Of a stretch of 64,000 bases of DNA, positions 56,369 through 64,000 are shown piece by piece. Position numbers and translations under genes: made by a program. The notes beneath the pieces were generated by a model that was given only the letters and a program-made list of their open reading frames with translations, did no database searches and was not told the DNA's origin. The DNA comes from Paenibacillus amylolyticus (GTDB lineage Bacteria > Bacillota > Bacilli > Paenibacillales > Paenibacillaceae): contig NZ_CP121451.1 in assembly GCF_029689945.1 (NCBI RefSeq), forward strand, positions 1,674,001 to 1,738,000. Reading direction: 5' to 3'. How positions within the stretch are numbered: position 1 is the first letter of the stretch; each line of letters starts with the position of its first letter.

Positions 56369-57389
56369 CACCTATTGGGACCGACGGGCGCAGCAGCGCA
56401 TGGCCGAGTATCATCGTGATGCTGACACGACAATTCGGACAGTGACCCGTGGATACCAGATGGCCCAGGAGGATATCCAGTTAGAGATCGATAAGATCTT
56501 CAAGACGTTCGGCAAGGACATGGATCCGAAGAGGGCTCGCCGGTTTTTGAATCAGAAGATCCCGAACCCGCTGCTGAAGCTTGCCAAGAAGTGGTACCCC
56601 CGGGTGAAGAACGACCAGATTAAGCGTTGGCTGTTGGCTCGTATGAATGCACCGGCCTATCGAGCAAGAATTTCCCGTCTGCAGGCGTTGAAAGAGCAGA
56701 TCGCGCTTCAGGGCAAGGTGATTGCAGATGTGGAGCTGACTGCCAGTCGTAACGGTTATGTGAAGGCGATCCGGAAGAGTTATTATCGATCAATATTCGA
56801 TATACAGAAAGGGTTCGGACTCGGGTTCAACTTTGTGCGGATCCCGTTCGGTGATATTGAAGCCATTCTTATGAATCCCTGGAGTGGCAGCCATTTCAGC
56901 AGCAGTGTATGGTCCAACACAGAGCGCCTGGCGGATCAGGTAACGGATGTGGTTACCTCGGGCTTCATGAGTGGACTCAGCTCAGTCAAGATGGCGCAAA
57001 AGCTGTCAGAATTGATGCAGTCAGGCTTGTTTGTAGCATCCAGGCTAATCCGGACTGAAACCACCTATATGTCCAATGCAGGCGAGATGGCGGCGTACAA
57101 AGAGGCTGGCGTGGATCAATACCAGTTCATGGCCACACTGGATAGTCGAACGTCTGAGAAGTGTAGAAAGCATGATCTGAAGGTATATGACGTGGCAGAT
57201 GCACAACCGGGAAAGAACATGCCTCCACTGCATCCCTGGTGTCGGAGTACAACCCGAGGGTGGTTTGGTGAAGAAGCCATCGCAGGTATGCAGCGACGTG
57301 CCCGAGATCCACAGACCGGGAAGACCATGCTCGTGCCAGCAAATGTGAATTACGACGATTGGTATAGACAATACGTACTGGCTGCCTAA
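56352..57389 (+). CDS. Minor head protein (SPP1 gp7 / Mu gpF family)
   Basis: A 345-residue head protein. The C-terminal Mu gpF-type domain carries RLIRTETTYMSNAGEMAAYK, LDSRTSEKCRKHDLKVYDV and MPPLHPWCRSTTRGW, the usual metal-binding pattern. These proteins join head and portal in early assembly and may be injected. After it, 57390-57484 has no credible gene. Confidence 0.9.
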   Translation: MKKRSNTYWDRRAQQRMAEYHRDADTTIRTVTRGYQMAQEDIQLEIDKIFKTFGKDMDPKRARRFLNQKIPNPLLKLAKKWYPRVKNDQIKRWLLARMNAPAYRARISRLQALKEQIALQGKVIADVELTASRNGYVKAIRKSYYRSIFDIQKGFGLGFNFVRIPFGDIEAILMNPWSGSHFSSSVWSNTERLADQVTDVVTSGFMSGLSSVKMAQKLSELMQSGLFVASRLIRTETTYMSNAGEMAAYKEAGVDQYQFMATLDSRTSEKCRKHDLKVYDVADAQPGKNMPPLHPWCRSTTRGWFGEEAIAGMQRRARDPQTGKTMLVPANVNYDDWYRQYVLAA

Positions 57390-57484
57390 TGGCGGCCTAT
57401 TTGATTTTCGTCCAGAACGTGCGGAGGACGCTATAAAAGCTGTCATGGAAAATAGCCGACGGGCGTAAACGGGAGGATTCAATT

Positions 57485-58141
57485 ATGAAATTTAGGAAGA
57501 AGCGTTTCCCTCTTAACCTGCAGCTGTTTGCCGATGGCGATGGTGGCGGTACGGGAGAGGGTGCAGGAGCAGCTGGAGGCGGCGCGCCGGGAGATCCCGG
57601 GACTGGCGACGGGGATAAAGGCGGAGCAAGCAAAGTAACCTTTTCCGCTGAGCAACAGGCCGAGGTAGACCGGATTCTTGGTGAGCGCTTGAATAAGGCT
57701 CAATCTAAATGGGATAAGGATCTCCAAGACAAATTGGAAGCAGCCAAGACCGAAGCCGAGAAGCTGGCCAAGATGAACGCCGAGCAGAAGGCAGAGCATG
57801 AACGCCAGAAGCGTGAGAAAGCCCTGGCAGATCGAGAGAGTGATATCACCCGTCGTGAGCTTCGGGCGACTGCGCTGGAACAGCTGAGTGAGAAGAAGCT
57901 GCCGCTGTCTCTGGCTGAGGTTTTGGTCTACTCAGATGCAGATGCAACGAACAAGAGCCTGGAAGCCGTGGAAAAGGCATTCCGTGAAGCTGTTGAGGCT
58001 GGCGTGAATGATCGTCTGAAAGGTGATCCGCCAGGAGGCGGAGGCGGTAAAGGAAGTCCTGCAAGCACAGGCACCAATTACGCAAAAGCAGCAAATGATA
58101 GCGGAAAAGCCCCCGCTGCTGCACTTAATCCTTGGGGCTAA
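57485..58141 (+). CDS. Scaffold protein (DUF4355 type)
   Basis: A 218-residue protein with the phage N-terminal motif LNLQLFADGD, a Gly-rich linker (about 19-48), a charged coiled coil (about 55-125), and a helical end. It guides capsid assembly and is later lost. It lies directly before the decoration and major capsid genes, as expected. Confidence 0.85.
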   Translation: MKFRKKRFPLNLQLFADGDGGGTGEGAGAAGGGAPGDPGTGDGDKGGASKVTFSAEQQAEVDRILGERLNKAQSKWDKDLQDKLEAAKTEAEKLAKMNAEQKAEHERQKREKALADRESDITRRELRATALEQLSEKKLPLSLAEVLVYSDADATNKSLEAVEKAFREAVEAGVNDRLKGDPPGGGGGKGSPASTGTNYAKAANDSGKAPAAALNPWG

Positions 58142-58156
58142 GAAAGGAGATTTACT

Positions 58157-58486
58157 ATGCCATTTGTGAATAAAGAGAGCGTGTCGCAACCTAACTTTCT
58201 GGCTAGTGCGAAGTTTGTTGCCGCTACGTATCAGATCAATGATACAGGAGTCACTGCCAATGCAAAGGGGCGGAAGATCGTTCCAGCAGGTACGGTGTAT
58301 CCGGCCAATGACGCCACGGCGATTGGTATCACGTACACCGATACGGATGTAACCGAGGGGCCGCAACCTGGTTCAGTGCTGATTGAGGCCTGGATCCTCA
58401 AAGAAGGATTACCGGTTACCCCTACAGCTGAAGCGCTGACGGCGCTTGCTGAGAAGTCAGACATTAAATTCAAACAGAGCCTGTAA
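58157..58486 (+). CDS. Probable head decoration protein
   Basis: A 109-residue beta-rich protein (IVPAGTVYPANDATAIGITY, VLIEAWILKEGLPVTP) in the decoration-protein position between scaffold and capsid genes. Assigned by context and fold pattern. Confidence 0.65.
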   Translation: MPFVNKESVSQPNFLASAKFVAATYQINDTGVTANAKGRKIVPAGTVYPANDATAIGITYTDTDVTEGPQPGSVLIEAWILKEGLPVTPTAEALTALAEKSDIKFKQSL

Positions 58487-58512
58487 TCCAGGTCGAGAGG
58501 AGATAAGCAGAT

Positions 58513-59532
58513 ATGGCAACTATTTTGGAACTATTTAATCAACGTGAGATTCTGAACTATTTGAAGAACAGAGAATATAAGCCTTTGCTTGGCGAAACCC
58601 TGTTCCCGGAGGTCAAGCGTGAATCTTTGGAGTTTGACATGATCGTGGGGGCTGGCAGCACTCCGGTTATTGCTTCAGTTCATGCGTTTGACACAGAGGC
58701 AGAGATCGGCACGCGTGAAGCGGCCAAACAGGCGCTGGGGCTTGCGTTGATCAAGCGTAAGCTGGGGCTGACGGAGAAAGAGATTATTGCTTTGGAAAGC
58801 CCGCGAAACGCTCAAGAGCTGCAGTATTTGATGCAAGCAGTGTACAACGACGTGGATCGTTTGGTCCATGGTGTTCGTGCGCGAGTTGAAGCTATGCGGA
58901 TGGAAGCCACAGCAAATGGAACGGTTACGCTGGATGAGAATAACCTGAGCGCGACTATTGACTATGGTGTACCAGCAGAACACAAGGAGATCCTAAGCGG
59001 TACCAGCCGTTGGACTGATCCGGACAGTGACCCAATCGGAGACTTGGAACGTTTCGCTGATGCTTTGGATTCTGCGCCAACTCGTGGATTGACGTCCAAA
59101 GAGATTATGGGTGCGTTGCTTCGTCACCCGAAAGTGATTGGTGCGCTCTATGGAACAAGCGCACTGCGTGTTCCTTCTCGTTCGGATCTGAATGCGTTCC
59201 TGGTTGAACGTAGCCTGCCGGCATTGGCGACATATGATGCCAAGTACCGTAAGCAGAATGCTGATGGTACCTTCACGACACACCGTTATTTCCCTGCTAA
59301 CAAGATCGCTTTGTTTGGAGATAACCCACTGGGTGAAACCATCTATGGTCCGACAGCGGAGGAAGTACGCTTGCGCCGTGATCCAAGCATTGAGACGCAG
59401 ATGGTGGGTAACGTTCTGGCCATGGTCTATGAAGAGAACCTTGATCCAGTGAGCACGTGGAAAAAGGCTGTTGCAACCGCTCTGCCAAGCTTCCCAGAAG
59501 CGAATAACGTATTCCAAGGTCAAGTCATCTAA
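58513..59532 (+). CDS. Major capsid protein (gpE family)
   Basis: A 339-residue capsid subunit matching the lambda gpE-like family: LELFNQREILNYLKNREYKP at the start, LFPEVKRESLEFDMI near 35, and a central insertion region around 150-170. It should form the icosahedral shell after scaffold release. Confidence 0.88.
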   Translation: MATILELFNQREILNYLKNREYKPLLGETLFPEVKRESLEFDMIVGAGSTPVIASVHAFDTEAEIGTREAAKQALGLALIKRKLGLTEKEIIALESPRNAQELQYLMQAVYNDVDRLVHGVRARVEAMRMEATANGTVTLDENNLSATIDYGVPAEHKEILSGTSRWTDPDSDPIGDLERFADALDSAPTRGLTSKEIMGALLRHPKVIGALYGTSALRVPSRSDLNAFLVERSLPALATYDAKYRKQNADGTFTTHRYFPANKIALFGDNPLGETIYGPTAEEVRLRRDPSIETQMVGNVLAMVYEENLDPVSTWKKAVATALPSFPEANNVFQGQVI

Positions 59533-59546
59533 AGGAGGGATATACG

Positions 59547-59825
59547 ATGATAGTCGAAGTAAACAGCATACCGATTCGCCATGATGGGATGCTCTACAAA
59601 CAAGGGGCGTCTTTTTCTATCCCCACAGTGGTTTATGAGACGATTAAGTCCCACGTGACCGTGTTGGATGAAGCAGACGAAGCCGACACAGTAACAGATC
59701 CGCTGGAAGCCATGGAGCCTGATGAACTGAGAGTCTACGCTGCTGATCGTGACATCGATCTTGGCAAGGCAACCAGCAAAGAGGGCATTCTGGAGAAAAT
59801 CAAAGCCGCTGAACCTAAGGCGTAA
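59547..59825 (+). CDS. Small head protein with LEM/SAP-like C-terminus
   Basis: A 92-residue protein: a beta N-terminus (VNSIPIRHDGMLYKQGASFS) and a helical end (MEPDELRVYAADRDIDLGKA then TSKEGILEKIKA) like the HeH/LEM fold seen in phage head proteins. Exact role unknown. Confidence 0.7.
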   Translation: MIVEVNSIPIRHDGMLYKQGASFSIPTVVYETIKSHVTVLDEADEADTVTDPLEAMEPDELRVYAADRDIDLGKATSKEGILEKIKAAEPKA

Positions 59826-59839
59826 GCGAGGGATGGATT

Positions 59840-60154
59840 ATGGCCACATTTAGTCGGTTGGATAAGATTCAAGCCCTGCTTGGTCCAGCATCATTGGAGC
59901 AGGGCCCTTTGTTGTCTGTGCTGATCGAGGACGCGGAAGCGGATCTGCTGAGCTGGACGAATCGGCAAACCATCCCGCCAGGACTTGAACCAACCGTTCG
60001 GCAGCTGGTCATCATGCGGTACAACAAAGTGGGGATCGAGGGGCAGAGCAGCCACAGTGAGGGCGGCGTAAGTCGATCCTTTGTGGATCTGCCTGCGGAT
60101 CTCCAGCGGACCATTAGCCATCACCGGCTGCTGAAGGTGGTGGGCCGGACATGA
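59840..60154 (+). CDS. Head-tail connector protein (gp6-like)
   Basis: A 104-residue helical adaptor of the phage gp6/gp15 connector family (LLSVLIEDAEADLLSWTNRQ, LVIMRYNKVGIEGQSSHSEG). It extends the portal ring. It overlaps the next start by ATGA. Confidence 0.8.
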   Translation: MATFSRLDKIQALLGPASLEQGPLLSVLIEDAEADLLSWTNRQTIPPGLEPTVRQLVIMRYNKVGIEGQSSHSEGGVSRSFVDLPADLQRTISHHRLLKVVGRT

Positions 60155-60471
60155 GACTGAGAGAACGTGATAAGCGGCTCGTCATCTTCCAGCCCAGGGT
60201 ACCGCAGCGTGAAGATGACGGAACCACTTCAGAGGGCTGGGGCGAACCATTTGAGCTGAGGGGGAATGTTCAGCCAGCAGGCGGCCGAGTCATGGCAGAG
60301 ATGTATGGCGAACGCTTAGCTTATATGCGAGTCATGTACGTGGAGCAGAAGCCGCCTAAGCGGCTTGAATCTGGAGGGGCTTGTTTGAATACCCTGGACC
60401 TTCCGGATTACAAGGTGGTGGCCGTGAGACCGTGGAGCGGGCACTATGTGATTGATTTGGAGGCGATCTGA
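60151..60471 (+). CDS. Head closure protein (head-tail adaptor)
   Basis: A 106-residue beta protein in the head-closure position: MRLRERDKRLVIFQP, GWGEPFELRGNVQPAGGRVM, CLNTLDLPDYKVVAVRPW. Matches SPP1 gp16-type proteins by place and pattern. Confidence 0.75.
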   Translation: MRLRERDKRLVIFQPRVPQREDDGTTSEGWGEPFELRGNVQPAGGRVMAEMYGERLAYMRVMYVEQKPPKRLESGGACLNTLDLPDYKVVAVRPWSGHYVIDLEAI

Positions 60472-60473
60472 TT

Positions 60474-60904
60474 ATGGCCATAGATGGAATGGACCGCCTC
60501 ATGCGAAAGTTGGCCAGACTGGGTGCAGATAAGCAAGCGCTGAAGAAGGGCATCCACAAGGCGGCAATCAAAGTTCAGGGCGATGCCAAGGCACTGGCTC
60601 CTTCCGATACAGGTCAGTTGCGTAACAGCATCAAGGCACAGGTCACGGAGGAGCGAGGAAAGATCATCGGGAGATCTCCACGAATCTGGAGTATTCAGCT
60701 TATGTGGAGTTCGGTACCGGACAACGCGGTCAAGCTTCACCAGCCCCGCCAAAGTATGATGGGGATCTGAGTTATCGACAGGATTGGAAGGGGATGCCGG
60801 CTCAGCCTTACCTGTATCCAGCGGCCGCTCAGAACAGAGAGGTTGTTAAGCATATCGTGGCTGAAGAGCTGAGAAATGAGCTCAGAAGGTTAGGTGGGAA
60901 CTGA
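60474..60904 (+). CDS. HK97 gp10-family tail completion protein, one apparent 1-nt deletion
   Basis: The first part (GIHKAAIKVQGDAKALAPSD then TGQLRNSI) is the gp10-family start. The frame breaks at GGG 60669-60671; one more G restores IIGEISTNLEYSAYVEFGTG with the family's YVEFGTG motif and gives 143 residues. It ends coupled to the next gene. Confidence 0.85.
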
Positions 60905-61257
60905 TGTATGACATTAAGCCGGACGTACTGAAGCAGCTGGATGAGATTCAGGGCGTTACGGTTTCCGACGCCTACCCGAAAGACTGGTCCAAGCTTCCTC
61001 ATATCAGCTTTTATGAAGCAAGCAGCACGGATCCATTAGGGATCCAAAAGGGACCTTTAACGGCTGTGGCCGTCCAGATAGATGTCTGGCATACCAAGTC
61101 TACGGGGGCCCTGGCTGCTGACGTAGACACCCGAATGAACAGTATTGGCCTGCGCCGGGAGTTTTCAGCAGATCTTCCCGATCCGTCAGGCATCAAACAT
61201 AAGACCATGCGATACCGCGGCGTTGTGGATTCCCGCAGTGGCCGCGTGTCGCAGTAG
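60904..61257 (+). CDS. Tail terminator protein (SPP1 gp17-like)
   Basis: A 117-residue alpha/beta protein (IKPDVLKQLDEIQGVTVSDA, VAVQIDVWHTKSTGALAADV), the usual pattern of the protein that caps the tail tube. The ATG overlaps the previous stop. Confidence 0.78.
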   Translation: MYDIKPDVLKQLDEIQGVTVSDAYPKDWSKLPHISFYEASSTDPLGIQKGPLTAVAVQIDVWHTKSTGALAADVDTRMNSIGLRREFSADLPDPSGIKHKTMRYRGVVDSRSGRVSQ

Positions 61258-61272
61258 AAAGGAGACAAGAGC

Positions 61273-61695
61273 ATGGCTGGACTATTAACCAAAGACACCA
61301 CCTTATCTTATAAGGCAACAACCGGAGCGAGCACGTACACCGAAATTGGTGAGTTAATGGAGGTTCCTGAGCTTGGTGGCGATCCGGAACAAGTAGATGT
61401 AACCACGTTGAAGGATGGTACCCGTCGATATATTCAAGGCATCAAGGATCTCGGGGATCTGACCTTTGCTTTCTTGTATGATAACTCTGGTCCAACGGCT
61501 AACTTCCGGATCCTGAAAGGGATTCAGGAGTCAGGTGATACGAAGGAGTTCCGGGTGGAATATCCGGATGGAACCACGCATGATTTTAGCGCTCAGGTGA
61601 GTGTGAAAATGGATGCGGCGGCTGTCAACGCAGCATTGACGTTTACTGCTGCATTTTACCTGCAGTCTGAAATTGAGATTACAGACCCGGCTTAA
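61273..61695 (+). CDS. Major tail tube protein
   Basis: A 140-residue beta protein: EIGELMEVPELGGDPEQVDV followed by TTLKDGTRRYIQG, then FAFLYDNSGPTANF (DNSG loop), matching phage tail tube proteins. A terminator after it likely lowers expression of the chaperone genes relative to this abundant protein. Confidence 0.88.
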   Translation: MAGLLTKDTTLSYKATTGASTYTEIGELMEVPELGGDPEQVDVTTLKDGTRRYIQGIKDLGDLTFAFLYDNSGPTANFRILKGIQESGDTKEFRVEYPDGTTHDFSAQVSVKMDAAAVNAALTFTAAFYLQSEIEITDPA

Positions 61696-61711
61696 TTGGC
61701 CACTACTATGC

Positions 61712-61738
61712 AAAGGCGCTCCTAATTGGGGCGCTTTT
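61712..61738 (+). terminator. Terminator after the tail tube gene
   Basis: GCGCTCC and GGGGCGC form a 7-bp stem (one wobble) around TAATT, with AAAG before and TTTT after. Probably leaky, since tail genes follow. Confidence 0.75.
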
Positions 61739-61758
61739 GACTTTGAGGAGGAACTAAT

Positions 61759-62115
61759 ATGAAATACACGACACTTACGATGAATGGCAAGGATTACAAA
61801 TTGCGACTTGGAGCAGCGCATATTGAACAATTGGAGAAGCACCTGGGCGGCCGTAATCCGCTGGATATTCTAATGGGAGCAGAAGACGGGAATCTACCCT
61901 CATTGACAGGCACGCTCCGTATCTTACATTCCGCCATGTTGAAGTTTCAACACGGAGTTAGCTTTGTGGACGTTCAAAATCTGTATGACGAATATGTGGA
62001 TGAGGGCAACACGTATATGGACCTTCTGCCCCATCTGATCGAGGTATTCCAAGTTAGTGGTTTTTTCAAGCAAGCTCCGGAGACGGGGGAAGTGACCGGG
62101 GCGGCGAACCAGTAA
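61759..62115 (+). CDS. Tail assembly chaperone, short form (gpG-like)
   Basis: A 118-residue chaperone that binds the tape measure protein (YTTLTMNGKDYKLRLGAAHI, EQLEKHLGGRNPLDIL). GAGGAGG lies before the ATG. It stops 16 codons after a T TTT TTC slippery site. Confidence 0.82.
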   Translation: MKYTTLTMNGKDYKLRLGAAHIEQLEKHLGGRNPLDILMGAEDGNLPSLTGTLRILHSAMLKFQHGVSFVDVQNLYDEYVDEGNTYMDLLPHLIEVFQVSGFFKQAPETGEVTGAANQ

Positions 62116-62570
62116 GCTCCCTCACGGAATTGTTTAATGACGCCTACCCCACGGCAGTTCAGGCTGGTGTGGACCCGGTGGGTTATTGGGATATGACTTA
62201 TTTGGAAATTAAGACAGCTATCAACGCCTATGTGGCTAACAAGCATGTCGACCTGCAGCACCAGGCTTTGCTCAGTTGGCACCAGGCCCAGTTAATTGGA
62301 CAACTGGTATCAAGAGTGATGGGTAACAAAAAGGCGCCACCTGAGCTGCATGAGGCATTCCCTGGTATCTTCCCGGAAGAAACACAGAAGAAGCAAAAGC
62401 AACAAAATTGGCAGGTCATGAAGGAACGCGTGGCATCCTACGGGGCACGGCATCGGAAGCGAGGTGAGATACAGCATGGCCATAACGGTAGAGGAACTAC
62501 GAGTATTGATAACGGGCGAGACCAGTCAGCTCCGGCGGGATCTGGCGAACGTCCGGAAACAGCTGAGTAA
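61759..62570 (+). CDS. Tail assembly chaperone, long form by -1 frameshift (gpGT-like)
   Basis: A -1 shift at 62061-62067 continues into an open frame (QASSGDGGSDRGG then EPVSSLTELFND) and yields about 270 residues. The downstream part (VGYWDMTYLEIKTAINAYVA) has no ribosome site of its own. Long-tailed phages usually make a G and a GT product this way. Because this sequence has many one-base deletions, an error giving a false frame break cannot be fully excluded. Confidence 0.75.
62061..62067 (+). other. -1 programmed frameshift slippery site
   Basis: T_TTT_TTC in the zero frame fits the X_XXY_YYZ rule, so both tRNAs can re-pair one base back. It lies 45 bases before the short-form stop. Confidence 0.75.
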
Positions 62571-64000
62571 TACGGAGCGCGAGGTTAGCCGATCCACGGG
62601 AGCGATCAAGTCCGCATTCCAGTCCTTGGCCGCGACGCTGGCGCTCTTGAAGCTTGGCCAAGTCTTTACTAGTGCCACTAAGGATGCCATGCGCTTTGAG
62701 GCTGCCGTGGGTCAGGTCAACCGGATGATGGGACAGAGTGTAGGCGTGTTCCGTGAATGGGTCATGTCTCAGGCGGCTGCGTTTGGTATGGGGATATCTG
62801 AGGCGACTCAGTACGGTGCCACTTATGCGAATCTAATTAGTGGTTTCTCTCAAGATCAGGCACAGACCACACAGCGCACCATCGATCTCCTGAAAACATC
62901 TGCAATCGTAGCCAGTGCAACAGGGCGATCCATCCAAGATGTCATGGAACGGATCCGGTCTGGTATGTTGGGTGAAACGGACGCGATCGAGGACTTGGGA
63001 ATTAACGTAAACGTGGCCATGCTGGAGTCTACGGAGGCGTTCAGGCAGTTTGCAGGGGATAGCAGCTGGGCGAAGCTCAGTTTCCAGACGCAGCAGACAA
63101 TCCTGTATTACGGCATCCTGGAACAAGCAGCCCGAAAGTATGGTAATACGCTTCAGGCCAACACAATGACACGTCAGGCTATGTTCGTGGCTCAACTCAA
63201 GAACGCTCGGCTGTATCTCGGTCAGGCGTTTTTGCCGATCTATAATACTGTTCTGCCGGCGCTGATTGCGATGGCCAAAGCACTTGCCCTGGCGATGAAG
63301 TGGCTTGCTGCATTTACCACGGCATTGTTCGGTGGTTCCTCCGGAGTAGGACAGCAAGTACAGGCTGCACAGGACCAGGCATCCGCCATAGGGGATCTCG
63401 GGGGCGCCTACCAATCTGCAGGTGATCAGGCATCTGGGGCGGGTAACGCAATAAAAGATGCTGGTAAGAAAGCAAAAAGGCAGCTGAAGGAAGCTAAGGC
63501 GGCTGTGGCAGGCTTTGATAAGCTTAACCTGATTGGAGATAAAGGTGCTGGATCTGATTCGAGCGATGATAAAGATAAAGGAGCTGGACTAGGAGACATT
63601 CCTGGGATCGGTGGAGGCGGAGGATTAGGTGGTTTCAGTGCAACAGACTTCAGTGGTGTAACAGGTGGGATGGATGCCCTAACCGAAAAAGCAAGAGCCT
63701 TTGCCGACACTATTCGTAAAGCTTTGGAACCTCTCCGTAAGATCAGCCTGGATCCCTTGAAGAAGTCTCTTGCAGGGCTACGGGATGCTCTCAAGCCGTT
63801 TGCCAAGAACATTGGGCAGGGCTTGGTTTGGTTGTATAAGGAAGCTCTGGTACCCCTGGCGAAATGGACTGTGGAGAAGGCATTGCCGGCCTTTATTGAT
63901 GTACTGGCAGGAGCCATTCGCGTACTGAACAGCGCAATCAATGCGTTTAAACCTGTAGGGGCGTGGCTATGGGAGAACTTCTTGAAGCCTGTAGCAGCTT
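62476..64000 (+). CDS. Tape measure protein, N-terminal 508 residues
   Basis: The frame is open to the right edge. ATG 62476 has GAGGTGAG 7 bases upstream and overlaps the chaperone gene by 95 bases. The start is helical (AITVEELRVLITGETSQLRR), then a TMP-type core (DAMRFEAAVGQVNRMMGQSV, QDVMERIRSGMLGETDAIED), and hydrophobic segments (LPALIAMAKALALAMKWLAA). The protein sets tail length and takes part in DNA entry. Confidence 0.92.
   Translation, partial: MAITVEELRVLITGETSQLRRDLANVRKQLSNTEREVSRSTGAIKSAFQSLAATLALLKLGQVFTSATKDAMRFEAAVGQVNRMMGQSVGVFREWVMSQAAAFGMGISEATQYGATYANLISGFSQDQAQTTQRTIDLLKTSAIVASATGRSIQDVMERIRSGMLGETDAIEDLGINVNVAMLESTEAFRQFAGDSSWAKLSFQTQQTILYYGILEQAARKYGNTLQANTMTRQAMFVAQLKNARLYLGQAFLPIYNTVLPALIAMAKALALAMKWLAAFTTALFGGSSGVGQQVQAAQDQASAIGDLGGAYQSAGDQASGAGNAIKDAGKKAKRQLKEAKAAVAGFDKLNLIGDKGAGSDSSDDKDKGAGLGDIPGIGGGGGLGGFSATDFSGVTGGMDALTEKARAFADTIRKALEPLRKISLDPLKKSLAGLRDALKPFAKNIGQGLVWLYKEALVPLAKWTVEKALPAFIDVLAGAIRVLNSAINAFKPVGAWLWENFLKPVAA

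Larger units (their letters stand above)
31205..64000 (+). mobile_element. Siphovirus-type prophage, left end in ychF, right end beyond the window
   Basis: At least 32.8 kb of phage genes in the usual order: integrase and repressor leftward, then rightward early, replication, late regulator, packaging, head and tail genes. Head genes are of PBSX/SPP1 type (SPP1 gp6-like portal, gp7-like minor head protein). Presence of a tape measure protein and a tail tube gene shows a long tail. Lysis and tail-tip genes lie past the window. Confidence 0.95.

Noticed and set aside
57390..57484. Short frame after the minor head protein
   Set aside because: Only 15 codons with no ribosome site.
1..64000. tRNA, rRNA, insertion sequences and CRISPR arrays
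   Set aside because: I looked on both strands and saw no cloverleaf with anticodon loop and TTCGA arm, no rRNA signature, no transposase frame and no repeat-spacer array.

Overview
The window looks like the chromosome of a Paenibacillus-type Bacillota bacterium. The evidence is strong AGGAGG ribosome-binding sites with frequent TTG and GTG starts, a YkkC/YkkD pair, an S-layer-homology protein, a type 2 IPP isomerase, a C30-type carotenoid cluster, and a prophage with PBSX/SPP1-type head genes. The genus is an inference from gene content. Positions 1-31.2 kb are host chromosome. From about 31.2 kb to the right edge is one prophage whose right end lies outside the window.

Host part, left to right. 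(1) 1-7 kb: reductive pyrimidine degradation: the end of a beta-ureidopropionase-like amidohydrolase, preT, preA, a dihydropyrimidinase, a small unknown protein, and a convergent PucR-type regulator. (2) 7.3-11.6 kb: an RND exporter (SwrC type) with its TetR regulator. (3) 12-13.4 kb: TetR-ykkC-ykkD with a palindromic operator. (4) 13.4-15 kb: a membrane-anchored phospholipase-D-like protein. (5) 15-26 kb: a CarH/LitR-type B12 photoreceptor-regulator and a carotenoid operon (three CrtN-like enzymes, CrtM-like synthase, CruF-like protein, acyltransferase, glycosyltransferase), then fni. Both the carH promoter and the crt promoter carry three tandem 11-bp repeats with the core GTATNAT, so I infer light control of pigment and of the regulator itself. 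(6) 26.5-31 kb: an AT-richer FN3/SLH surface protein, a small membrane protein and a GNAT acetyltransferase. Two families of non-coding dispersed repeats lie in the gaps, each in two copies.

Prophage. It interrupts ychF after codon 10 through a large serine integrase. The order is integrase, CI-like repressor, Cro-like protein, small early genes, then a replication module (DUF2800 nuclease-like, DUF2815 SSB-like, family A DNA polymerase, CbbX-like AAA+ ATPase, MazG-like pyrophosphohydrolase, VapE, VRR-NUC nuclease, SNF2 helicase). Next come a sigma-like late regulator, a terminator-bounded cassette of beta-rich proteins including a five-bladed-propeller protein, then terminase, portal, head, connector and tail genes up to the start of the tape measure gene. 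A cluster of ten TGACA/TGTCA motifs next to AT-rich DNA between vapE and the VRR-NUC gene is a candidate origin or control region. Two replication-module proteins share glutamine/tyrosine-rich YGQ-type low-complexity segments.

A caution for every reader: at least 18 positions across host and phage genes look like one-base deletions, nearly all in homopolymer runs, while protein homology continues in the next frame. I treat these genes as single genes and suspect sequence error rather than gene decay.
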